From the NCBI GenBank assembly GCA_035513995.1, contig DATKBL010000102.1, positions 1 through 7,333 of the forward strand: DNA of 7,333 bases, in the 5' to 3' direction. The notes under the pieces were generated by a model. It ran no database searches and was not told the DNA's origin. It worked only from the letters and a program-made list of their open reading frames with translations. Numbering within the stretch: position 1 is the stretch's first letter; every line of letters begins with the position of its first letter. Position numbers and translations under genes: made by a program. Source of the DNA: DASUTW01 sp035513995 (GTDB lineage: Bacteria > Actinomycetota > UBA4738 > CALAEC01). Shown in pieces: positions 1 through 6,028 of this stretch.

Positions 1-303
1 CTCCTGGCTCATCTTGTCGGGCATCACGAAGATCGAGCGGTACCCCTTGATCGCGGCGGCGATCGCCAGGCCGTGGCCGGTGTTGCCGCTCGTCGGCTCG
101 ACGATCGTGCCGCCGGGCGCGAGCTTGCCCTCGGCCTCGGCTGCCTCGATCAGGCGGAGGGCGATACGGTCCTTCACGCTCCCGCCCGGGTTGAGCATCT
201 CGAGCTTCGCGTAGATCGCCGGGCGGACCTCCGAGGAGACGCGACGGAGGCGGACGAGGGGCGTGTCGCCGACGGCCTCAAGGAAGTGCTCGATCGCGCG
301 CAC
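1..303 (-). CDS. Cystathionine beta-synthase / cysteine synthase family PLP enzyme, N-terminal part (runs off left edge)
   Basis: PLP-dependent beta-replacement enzyme acting in the cytoplasm on serine or O-acetylserine, in transsulfuration or cysteine synthesis. Reading from GTG 303, the sequence shows the family N-terminus with GDTPLVRL at residues 12-19, the PLP-lysine motif NPGGSVKDR (Lys44), and the substrate-loop motif PTSGNTGHG at 70-78. It continues with VMPDKMSQE at the edge, so about 101 residues of a protein usually 300-460 long are present. The stretch GHGLAIAAAIKGYRSIFVMP resembles cystathionine beta-synthases more than CysK/CysM, but the C-terminus, where CBS domains would decide, is missing. 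The start is uncertain: GTG 303 gives the usual family spacing to GDTPL, while GTG 318, GTG 321 and TTG 315 are also in frame. None has a clear Shine-Dalgarno site. It lies 30 bp after the dehydrogenase stop codon, so translation may be coupled. Family call is firm; exact substrate is inferred. Confidence 0.85.
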   Translation of the reverse strand, partial: MRAIEHFLEAVGDTPLVRLRRVSSEVRPAIYAKLEMLNPGGSVKDRIALRLIEAAEAEGKLAPGGTIVEPTSGNTGHGLAIAAAIKGYRSIFVMPDKMSQE

Positions 304-333
304 GCCGCTATTCAACACCACCGGGGGGCGGCG

Positions 334-1389
334 TCACTGCCGGAGGCGGTAGATCCCGTAGGGGTCGCTGAAGTACACGCGCCCGTCCGGCGCCGCGATG
401 AGGGCGAGGATGAACCGTCCGTGGCTGTAGATGACCGCCTCGCCGGCGACGTCGTCTCGCTCGGCGTCGAGCGTCAGCCGCCGGATCTTCCGCTCACCAA
501 CCGACCCGAACAGCAGCGTGCCCTGGGTCGCCCCTCCCAGCTTGCAGCCGTCGCAGAACGCGGCCCCCGTGGGGGCGATCACCGGCGTGTATGCGCGCTC
601 GGGGTCGCGCGGCCCGGGCCCCTCGGTGCTGGTGCCGGGGCAGTTCGAGCCGCCGCCCCATCCGTAGTTGCCGCCCTTCACCACGAGGTTGATCTCGTCC
701 TCGCACTCGGGGCCGTTCTCGGTCTGCCAAAGGTTCCCGGTCTCGGGGTCGAACGCGAACCCGAAGGAGTTGCGGTGGCCGTAGGACCAGGCCTTGCTGC
801 CGCCGAACGGGTTGCTCGTGGGTCGCTTCCCGTTCTTGGTCATGCGGAGGACCTTGCCGGCGGGGTGCGCCGTGTTCTGGGAGTTCGACGGGTTCCCCAG
901 GTCGCCGGTCACGGCGTAGAGCATCCCGTCGGGGCCGAAGTGGATCACGCCGCCGTTGTGGTTCCCGTTGGCGCCCAGGGTGAGGATGCGGTGACGCCTG
1001 GTCTTGCCGCCCTGCTTCCGCAGCCTCAGGATCCTGTTCTGGAAGGGGCTCCGGTTCGTGTGGTACACGAACACGTTCTTCTTCTTCGGCCACCGGGGGT
1101 CGAGGGCCAGCCCCAGCATCCCCTGCTCGCCCTCGGTCGCCACGCCGCCGATGCGGAACCAGCGGCGGTCCTTCTTCGTCTTCAGATCCTTGACCCGGAT
1201 CTCGCCTGAGAAGCGCTCGACGTAGAAGATCTTCCTGCCGTTCGGCGTGAACGCGAAGGCGGTCGGCCAGCAGCTGCCGCCCTTGCAGTCCATCACGCGG
1301 ACCCGGCGCGCGGCCCCGGCGCTCGACAAGGGTACGACCGCGAGCAGCCCGGCGATGAGCGCGAGGCTCAGGATCCTTCTCGGCGTCAG
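334..1389 (-). CDS. Secreted PQQ-dependent glucose/sorbosone dehydrogenase family protein (soluble aldose dehydrogenase-like)
   Basis: Predicted six-bladed beta-propeller quinoprotein that oxidises sugars or similar alcohols outside the membrane. Read from CTG 1389 it has 351 residues, a usual length. Residues 1-27 form a signal peptide (basic TPRR start, hydrophobic core, small residues SAGA before the likely cleavage site), so export is expected. Family motifs are clear: TEGEQGMLGLALDP (85-98), GNHNGGVIHFGPDG (142-155) with candidate catalytic base His144, YGHRN (203-207) with Arg206, and TENGPECEDEINLV (223-236). Six cysteines lie beyond the signal peptide (35, 40, 229, 250, 279, 282) and could form disulfides. 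No ATG, GTG or TTG in this frame sits near the signal peptide. A strong site AGGGAGGA at 1401-1394 points to CTG 1389. Starting at the upstream in-frame codon near 1635 would place about 80 residues overlapping hutI in front of the signal peptide. No PQQ synthesis genes are visible. The family is firm; the sugar is unknown. Confidence 0.88.
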   Translation of the reverse strand: MTPRRILSLALIAGLLAVVPLSSAGAARRVRVMDCKGGSCWPTAFAFTPNGRKIFYVERFSGEIRVKDLKTKKDRRWFRIGGVATEGEQGMLGLALDPRWPKKKNVFVYHTNRSPFQNRILRLRKQGGKTRRHRILTLGANGNHNGGVIHFGPDGMLYAVTGDLGNPSNSQNTAHPAGKVLRMTKNGKRPTSNPFGGSKAWSYGHRNSFGFAFDPETGNLWQTENGPECEDEINLVVKGGNYGWGGGSNCPGTSTEGPGPRDPERAYTPVIAPTGAAFCDGCKLGGATQGTLLFGSVGERKIRRLTLDAERDDVAGEAVIYSHGRFILALIAAPDGRVYFSDPYGIYRLRQ

Positions 1390-1393
1390 GGCG

Positions 1394-1401
1394 TCCTCCC
1401 T
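1394..1401 (-). promoter_or_regulatory. Shine-Dalgarno site selecting a CTG start for the PQQ dehydrogenase
   Basis: The minus strand reads AGGGAGGA followed by CGCC and then CTG ACG CCG. The GGAGG core lies 5 bases before CTG 1389, an ideal distance. The reading frame here opens directly into a signal peptide, and no conventional start codon is available within it. Confidence 0.6.
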
Positions 1402-1415
1402 CGTTGGGCTGGGGA

Positions 1416-2624
1416 CTAGGGTCCCACAGGTTCCCCGTTCAGGTAGACAGCCTGGACTGGATCGTGGCCGGGCCGGTAGGCGAGGGTCCGGGGGTGTAGG
1501 GCGTCGAGGACGAGGAAGTCTGCGCGCTTGCCCGGCTCCAGCGAGCCCAGCCGGTCGTCGAGGCTCAGCACCCAGGCCGCGTTGATCGTGGCGGCGGGGA
1601 TCGCGGCGAGGGGAGCGAGCCCGTACAGGGCGCACCCGACCGCGATCGCCTCGGGCATCGAGACCACCGGAGAGGTGCCGGGGTTGGCGTCGGTGGCCAG
1701 GGCGAGGGCGGCGCCGCCCGTGACGAGGTCCGCCACGGGCGGCGCCTCCGCCCGGAGCATCAGGGTCGAGGTGGGGAGGAGGACGGCCGCGATGTCCTCG
1801 CGACCCAGGGCCTGCACCCCCGCGCGGGAGATGTGGTTCAGGTGGTCGGCGCTGCGCGCGCCGACCGCGGCGGCCACCTCGGCCGCGTGCGAGGGCCCGA
1901 GCTGGTCGGCGTGGCAGCGCACGGGCAGCCCGTGGGCGAAGGCCGCGTGGGCGATCTCCCGGAGGTCCTCGACGGTGAAGGCGATGTCCTCGACATAGAC
2001 GTCCACGGCGTCGACCAGGTCCTCGGCGGCGGCGGCGGGGATGAGCTCAGCGCACGCCGTGCGGACCCAGTCCTGGCGCCGCCATCCCGGGGGCACCGCG
2101 TGCGCCGCGAGCAGCGTGACGGTCGCCGTCTGGGGGATCTCGTCCGCGAGCCGGCGGGCGATGCGGGCCTGCCGGAGCTCAGCCTCCACGGAGAGCCCGT
2201 AGCCGGTCTTCAGCTCGAGCGCGGTGGTGCCGTGGGCCAAGGCCTCGTCGGTGAGCGCGCGCGAGAACCCCATGACCTCCTCGTCGGAGGCCTCGGCCAG
2301 CATCCGCGCGCTTCGCCCGATCCCGCCCTCGCCGTGGAGGTCCCGGTACGAGCGGCCGGCCAGCCGCGCCTCGTGCTCGTCGTCGCGCCACCCAACGAAG
2401 GGGATGTGGGTGTGGCAGTCCACGAAGCCGGGGATCACCGCCGCCTCCGCGAAGCGCTCGTTCAGCGGCCCCTCGTAGGCGCCGCGGGGGCCCGCGTAGG
2501 TGACGCGCCCCTCCTCGTCCCAGGCGAGCGCGGCGTCCTCGATGACCTCGGGCTCGGCGCCGCCGCGAAGCGGAGGAGCGGCCGCCGCGCAGGTCACCAG
2601 GGTCGCTGCTCGGATCGCTCCCAG
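1416..2624 (-). CDS. hutI: Imidazolonepropionase (HutI-like metal-dependent amidohydrolase)
   Basis: Cytoplasmic amidohydrolase predicted to open the ring of imidazolone-5-propionate to N-formiminoglutamate, the third step of histidine degradation. From CTG 2624 it has 402 residues, the normal HutI length. In numbering from GTG 2597, metal ligands are seen in DCHTH (60-64), CHADQ (228-232), the SADHL motif (249-253) and ATDANPGTS (301-309, Asp303). The HutI-like ELKTGYGLS segment is at 128-136 and the GGI...R substrate-loop region at 91-98. The C-terminus has the usual LEPGKRADFLVLD strand. The GTG at 2597 is preceded by in-frame codons for GAIRAATL, which complete the usual first beta strand, so the real start is probably CTG 2624 behind AAGGA at 2637-2633. 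The loop sequence differs from classic Bacillus or Pseudomonas HutI, so a related amidohydrolase is possible, and no other hut gene is in view. The stop is 26 bp before the dehydrogenase start. Confidence 0.82.
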   Translation of the reverse strand: MGAIRAATLVTCAAAAPPLRGGAEPEVIEDAALAWDEEGRVTYAGPRGAYEGPLNERFAEAAVIPGFVDCHTHIPFVGWRDDEHEARLAGRSYRDLHGEGGIGRSARMLAEASDEEVMGFSRALTDEALAHGTTALELKTGYGLSVEAELRQARIARRLADEIPQTATVTLLAAHAVPPGWRRQDWVRTACAELIPAAAAEDLVDAVDVYVEDIAFTVEDLREIAHAAFAHGLPVRCHADQLGPSHAAEVAAAVGARSADHLNHISRAGVQALGREDIAAVLLPTSTLMLRAEAPPVADLVTGGAALALATDANPGTSPVVSMPEAIAVGCALYGLAPLAAIPAATINAAWVLSLDDRLGSLEPGKRADFLVLDALHPRTLAYRPGHDPVQAVYLNGEPVGP

Positions 2625-2632
2625 GGATCTAG

Positions 2633-2637
2633 TCCTT
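2633..2637 (-). promoter_or_regulatory. Shine-Dalgarno-like site favouring CTG 2624 as hutI start
   Basis: The minus strand reads GGAAGGA, then 8 bases, then CTG GGA GCG in the hutI frame. The first conventional start, GTG 2597, has no purine-rich site at the right distance and would cut off a predicted beta strand. The spacing supports the CTG, but protein N-terminal data are lacking. Confidence 0.45.
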
Positions 2638-2670
2638 CCGTGTCATGGGCCCCGCCGCCCGGTGCCAGGC

Positions 2671-2720
2671 GAAATGGATACGACGGGCTATTTCCCCCGC
2701 GTGGCGCCGCCGAGAATATA
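2671..2720 (-). promoter_or_regulatory. Possible hutI promoter region (weak)
   Basis: This is the only AT-rich patch upstream of hutI. On the minus strand TATATT at 2720-2715 is a good -10 match, which would give a leader of about 84 bases before CTG 2624; no convincing -35 hexamer lies 17 bases upstream. Downstream of it, GAAAT at 2671-2675 and ATTTC at 2690-2694 form a 5-bp inverted repeat around 14 bases that could be a regulator site. Both are weak calls made from sequence alone. Confidence 0.25.
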
Positions 2721-2725
2721 TCCAC

Positions 2726-2807
2726 AGAAGCAGTACCGCGAGAGGGCGCTCGGGTGCTGCATGCGCCAGGAGGGGGATCCGCGGGCATTCCCCCTCCTGG
2801 TTTTTTT
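2726..2807 (+). ncRNA. Candidate small structured RNA in the hutI-ALDH gap
   Basis: On the plus strand there is an imperfect hairpin: GCAGTACC at 2730-2737 pairs with GGTGCTGC at 2753-2760 (8 bp including one G-U), and an inner CGAG/CTCG stem encloses the loop AGGGCG, with G2738 bulged. Five bases later comes an 11-bp perfect hairpin ending in T7 (the terminator listed separately). No plus-strand protein gene leads into it. A possible -10, GAATAT at 2714-2719, would start an RNA of about 80 bases near 2726, but the -35 is poor. The one imperfect pair is G-U on this strand and would be A-C on the other, which slightly favours a plus-strand RNA. It resembles no RNA family I recognise. The hairpins may instead belong to the ALDH and hutI untranslated regions. 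Confidence 0.3.
2766..2807 (+). terminator. Intrinsic terminator: 11-bp GC hairpin plus T7, plus-strand orientation
   Basis: CCAGGAGGGGG (2766-2776) and CCCCCTCCTGG (2790-2800) are perfect inverted repeats around a 13-base loop, followed at once by seven T residues (2801-2807). That is a textbook rho-independent terminator for transcription moving rightwards. Both flanking genes are on the minus strand, so in this orientation it has no known gene to terminate. The hairpin is also 17 bases past the aldehyde dehydrogenase stop codon, so the same stem may end that transcript, but on the minus strand no U-tract follows it. Confidence 0.75.
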
Positions 2808-2817
2808 CCGCCCCGGA

Positions 2818-4320
2818 CTACTCGCGGGGGAGCAGCTGGTCCCACCAGGGGTGCTTGTCCCGCTCCTGCCCGGCCAGGTCCACGTGGATGTGCTTCGTTT
2901 CCCGGTACTCGTCGAACCCCTGCCGCCCGTGCTCGCGACCGATCCCCGACTGCTTGTAGCCGCCGAACGGGTAGCGCGGGTTGATCATGTGGTGGTCGTT
3001 GACCCAGACGGTCCCGGTCCGGAGCCGCTCGGCGACCCCCACCGCTCGTCCGTTGTCGCCGCTCCACACGGTCGCCGCCAGCCCGTAGATCGAGTCGTTC
3101 GCGAGGCGGACGGCCTCCTCCTCGTCCTCGTAGCGGATCACGGTCAGGACCGGCCCGAAGATCTCCTCCTGGGCGATCCGCATGTCGTTCGTCCCCAGGA
3201 GGATCGTGGGGGAGTAGTAGAAGCCCCCCTCGTGGCCCTCGATCGTGACGCGCTCGCCGCCGGTGGCGACCTCGGCGCCCTCCTCTTTGCCCACATCGAC
3301 GTAGTCCGAGACGGTGTCGAGCTGCTTCTGGGAGATCAGCGGCCCGATGTCGGAGGCCATGTCGAGCGCGGGTCCGACCGTGATCCTCTCCGCCCGCTCC
3401 ACGAGCTTGGCCACGAAGTCGTCGTGGATCGAGGACGGGAGCAAGAGCCGCGTGCCGGCCGAGCACACCTGCCCCTGGTGGAAGAAGATGCCCCACAGGA
3501 CGCCCTCGACCGCGTAGGCGGGGTCGGCGTCGTCGAGGACGATCGCCGGCGACTTGCCGCCGAGCTCGAGGGTGACCTTCTTGATCGTGCCGGCCGCCAC
3601 CTCCATGATGCGGCGCCCCACCTCGGTGGAGCCGGTGAACGCGACCTTGTCCACCAGCGGGGAGGCCACCATCGCCTCGCCCGCCTCGGTCCCGCGTCCC
3701 GGTAGCACGCTGACCACGCCCTCGGGCACGCCGGCCTCGGCGCACAGCTTCCCCAGCATCAGCGAGCTGAGCGGCGCCTCGACGGGGGGCTTGAGGAGGA
3801 CCGAGTTCCCGGCCGCGATGGCCGGGGCGATCTTCCACGCGGCCATCTGGAGCGGGAAGTTCCACGGGCTGATCGCGGCGCACACGCCGATCGGTTCCCG
3901 CCGTACCCAGTTCGACGAGATCGGGGTGCGCTCCAGGGGCTCCTCGTCGCGCTCCTCGGCCGCGTACTTCGCGTAGGTGCGGAAGGTCGAGATCGCCATG
4001 CCCACGTCGGCGAACTGCCCCTTGCGGATCGTGCCGCCGGAGTCCTGGGCCTCGGTCTCGGCAAGCTGCTTCCCGTGCTCCTTGATGCGGCTCGCGACGT
4101 GCATGAGGACCTGGGCCCGCTCCGAGCCCTTCATCCGAGGCCAGGGACCTTCGTCGAAGGCCCGTCGCGCGGCCTCGGCGGCCCGCTGGACGTCGTCGGC
4201 TCCGGCCTTGGCCACGGTGGCGAACGGCTGCCCGCTCGATGGGTCGGTGCTCTCGAAGGTCTCGCCTGAGGCGGCGTCGGCCTCCTCGCCGGCGATGATG
4301 AGCTTGTAGGTCTCGGTCAT
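2818..4320 (-). CDS. NAD(P)+-dependent aldehyde dehydrogenase
   Basis: Cytoplasmic aldehyde dehydrogenase (500 residues, normal length) that oxidises an aldehyde to the carboxylic acid. All catalytic elements are present: SPWNFP (151-156, Asn154), cofactor Lys177, FTGSTEVG (228-235), LELGGKS (251-257, general base Glu252), HQGQVCSAG (281-289, nucleophile Cys286), EEIFGP (385-390), and PFGGYKQSGIGRE near the C-terminus. The position usually held by the Glu that binds the adenosine ribose (KPxE) is Val180, with a Glu one residue later, which may alter NAD+/NADP+ preference. ATG 4320 is preceded by AGGAGGA at 4334-4328, so the start is secure. It is divergent from the acyl-CoA dehydrogenase with only 45 bp between them. 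The nearby paaA makes a phenylacetaldehyde-type substrate conceivable, but nothing in the sequence fixes the substrate. Confidence 0.95.
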   Translation of the reverse strand: MTETYKLIIAGEEADAASGETFESTDPSSGQPFATVAKAGADDVQRAAEAARRAFDEGPWPRMKGSERAQVLMHVASRIKEHGKQLAETEAQDSGGTIRKGQFADVGMAISTFRTYAKYAAEERDEEPLERTPISSNWVRREPIGVCAAISPWNFPLQMAAWKIAPAIAAGNSVLLKPPVEAPLSSLMLGKLCAEAGVPEGVVSVLPGRGTEAGEAMVASPLVDKVAFTGSTEVGRRIMEVAAGTIKKVTLELGGKSPAIVLDDADPAYAVEGVLWGIFFHQGQVCSAGTRLLLPSSIHDDFVAKLVERAERITVGPALDMASDIGPLISQKQLDTVSDYVDVGKEEGAEVATGGERVTIEGHEGGFYYSPTILLGTNDMRIAQEEIFGPVLTVIRYEDEEEAVRLANDSIYGLAATVWSGDNGRAVGVAERLRTGTVWVNDHHMINPRYPFGGYKQSGIGREHGRQGFDEYRETKHIHVDLAGQERDKHPWWDQLLPRE

Positions 4321-4349
4321 GGCGCGATCCTCCTGGGGGGCTGGCTCTC

Positions 4350-4367
4350 ACTATGATGCCGGGGCAT
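4350..4367. promoter_or_regulatory. Overlapping divergent -10 elements and a palindrome between ALDH and acyl-CoA dehydrogenase
   Basis: On the plus strand TATGAT at 4352-4357 is one base from the -10 consensus and would start RNA at about 4364-4366, on the ATG of the acyl-CoA dehydrogenase, giving a leaderless message. On the minus strand CATAGT at 4355-4350 would start the aldehyde dehydrogenase RNA near 4343, leaving a short leader containing its AGGAGGA site. The two hexamers share four bases. ATGCC-GG-GGCAT (4356-4367) is a perfect palindrome covering the proposed start site and could be an operator. No good -35 was found for either. Confidence 0.4.
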
Positions 4368-6003
4368 GGACCCCTTCGTCCAGGAGCCGCCCCGGCCGCC
4401 CGACCGGCTGCGCGGGGATCGCCCGCTCCGCCACACGCTGGAGCGCCTGCTGCCGGCCGAGGTCCTCGAGGAGGCGCTCCCCGAGCTCTCCGAGATGGCG
4501 ACGCTCGCGACCGGCTCGCTCCAGGACCTGGCCGACCGGGCCGAGGCCCACCCGCCGCGCCACGTGCCCTTCGACGCGTGGGGCCGCCGCGTGGACCTCG
4601 TCGAGGTCGACCCCGCGTGGATCCGGCTGGTCGAGATCGGCCAGGAGCGGGGCATCGTGGCGCTGCCCTACGAGGAACGGTACGGGGAGCACGCCCGCGT
4701 CGTGCAGATGGGGCTCCTCTCACTGTACCTGCCGGTCTCGGCGACCGCCGACTGCCCGCTGGCGATGACCGACGCGGCCGTCCGCGTGCTGCGGAACGAG
4801 GACCCCGAGCTGACCTCGCGCTACCTCCCGCGGCTGATCGCACGCCGGGACGCCTGGACCTCCGGCCAGTGGATGACCGAGACGACGGGGGGCTCCGACG
4901 TCGGCCGCACGGCCACGATCGCCCGCGACCGCGGGGACGAGACGTGGACCCTCCACGGCACGAAGTGGTTCACGTCGGCCACGACCGCCGACGTGGCGCT
5001 GGCGCTGGCCCGCCCCGAGGGGGCCGAGGAGGGCAGCCGGGGCCTCTCGCTCTTCCTGCTGGAGCTGCGCGACGGCGACCGGTGGAACGGCATCACGGTC
5101 CGGCGGCTGAAGGACAAGCTGGGGACGCGGGCGCTGCCGACCGCCGAGCTCGACCTCGACGGGACGGTGGCCGTGCCGGTCGGCGGGATCGGTCGCGGCG
5201 TGCCCAAGATCGCCGCGATGCTCAACGTGACCCGGCTGCACGCGGCGGCGGGGAGCCTGGGGGCGGCCGGCTACGGGCTCTCGCTGGCTCGCGACTACGC
5301 CGGCCGGCGGGAGGCGTTCGGCCGGAAGCTGGCCGACCTCCCGGTGCACCGCGCCTGGGTCGCCCGGATCGCCGCGGAGTACGAGGCGATGAACGCGCTG
5401 GCGTTCCGGGCGGCCGAGCTGCTGGGGGCGGTGGAGCGCGGCGGGGGGAGCCCCGAGCTCGCGCGCGTCGCGGTTCCGCTCACGAAGATGGCGGTCGGCC
5501 GCCAGGGAGTCTGGGCGACGAGCCACCTGATCGAGTCGTTCGGCGGGCTCGGCTACCTCGAGGACTCGGGTCTGCCCCGGCTCCTCCGCGACGCGCACGT
5601 CCAATCGATCTGGGAGGGGACCACCTCGGTGCTCGCCCTCGACGCCGTTCGGGCGCTGGGATCGCCCGGGGTCCCCGAGGCCTTCGCGGAGGACGTGGAG
5701 GCGAAGGCTCGTGCGGTGAGCGGCCCGCTGATCGACGGTCCGGCCGCGCGCGTGCTGGCGGCGCTGGACGAGCTCCGCCCGATGCTGGCCGAGCCCTCCG
5801 AGCCCCAGGCCCGGCGCATCGGCTGGGGCATGGCCCGCACGTACCAGGCCGCCCTGCTGTGCGAGGCCGCGGGCTGGGCGCTCGACAAGCACGGCGACGA
5901 CCGCGCCGCGACGGCGCTGGGGCTGTTCACGGCCGAGCCGCTGGTCGGGGAGGAGCCGCCCGCCGACCCCGACGCCCTCGGCCGCCTCGCATTCGGCCGT
6001 TGA
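4366..6003 (+). CDS. AidB-type acyl-CoA dehydrogenase family flavoprotein
   Basis: FAD-dependent acyl-CoA dehydrogenase fold, 545 residues, the length of the AidB branch rather than the roughly 380 of ordinary fatty acyl-CoA dehydrogenases. Order: a long N-terminal helical region (1-120), the acyl-CoA dehydrogenase signature QWMTETTGGSDVG (168-180), HGTKWFTSAT (197-206), the AidB-like RLKDKLGTRALP (247-258), the R-x-FG segment REAFGRKLADLP (315-326), FGGLGYLEDSGLPRLLRD (392-409) and SIWEGTTS (414-421). Glu417 sits at the position of the catalytic glutamate of medium-chain acyl-CoA dehydrogenase. The C-terminal 110 residues are helical. E. coli AidB takes part in the alkylation response, but here the neighbours are catabolic genes, so a role in acyl-CoA oxidation is at least as likely. 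No Shine-Dalgarno site precedes ATG 4366, and the -10-like TATGAT 8 bases upstream suggests a leaderless message. Confidence 0.93.
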   Translation: MDPFVQEPPRPPDRLRGDRPLRHTLERLLPAEVLEEALPELSEMATLATGSLQDLADRAEAHPPRHVPFDAWGRRVDLVEVDPAWIRLVEIGQERGIVALPYEERYGEHARVVQMGLLSLYLPVSATADCPLAMTDAAVRVLRNEDPELTSRYLPRLIARRDAWTSGQWMTETTGGSDVGRTATIARDRGDETWTLHGTKWFTSATTADVALALARPEGAEEGSRGLSLFLLELRDGDRWNGITVRRLKDKLGTRALPTAELDLDGTVAVPVGGIGRGVPKIAAMLNVTRLHAAAGSLGAAGYGLSLARDYAGRREAFGRKLADLPVHRAWVARIAAEYEAMNALAFRAAELLGAVERGGGSPELARVAVPLTKMAVGRQGVWATSHLIESFGGLGYLEDSGLPRLLRDAHVQSIWEGTTSVLALDAVRALGSPGVPEAFAEDVEAKARAVSGPLIDGPAARVLAALDELRPMLAEPSEPQARRIGWGMARTYQAALLCEAAGWALDKHGDDRAATALGLFTAEPLVGEEPPADPDALGRLAFGR

Positions 6004-6028
6004 CGGAGGCATCGACCCGCGTCAATAT
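6000..6028 (+). promoter_or_regulatory. Predicted arsR promoter with overlapping inverted repeat (possible autoregulatory operator)
   Basis: A -35-like TTGACG (6000-6005) and a -10-like CAATAT (6023-6028) are separated by exactly 17 bases, predicting an RNA start near 6035. TTGACG is also the left half of an inverted repeat with CGTCAA (6020-6025), spaced 14 bases. ArsR-family repressors commonly bind inverted repeats that overlap their own promoters, so self-repression fits. The -35 hexamer contains the TGA stop codon of the acyl-CoA dehydrogenase. The match is by eye only. Confidence 0.4.

Noticed and set aside
73..1209. Long plus-strand open frame opposite the PQQ dehydrogenase and PLP enzyme genes
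   Set aside because: Its translation is low-complexity A/R/G/V-rich with no recognisable motif, as expected opposite GC-rich genes. The minus-strand frames carry clear family motifs.
1387..1635. N-terminal extension of the PQQ dehydrogenase frame up to 1635
   Set aside because: It would overlap most of the end of hutI, is Arg/Pro-rich without structure, and would bury the signal peptide internally. The Shine-Dalgarno site at 1394-1401 gives a better start.
2625..2817. tRNA, riboswitch or short protein in the intergenic region
   Set aside because: No cloverleaf, CCA end, T-loop or known riboswitch core could be recognised. Short plus-strand frames here lack ribosome binding sites and conserved character.
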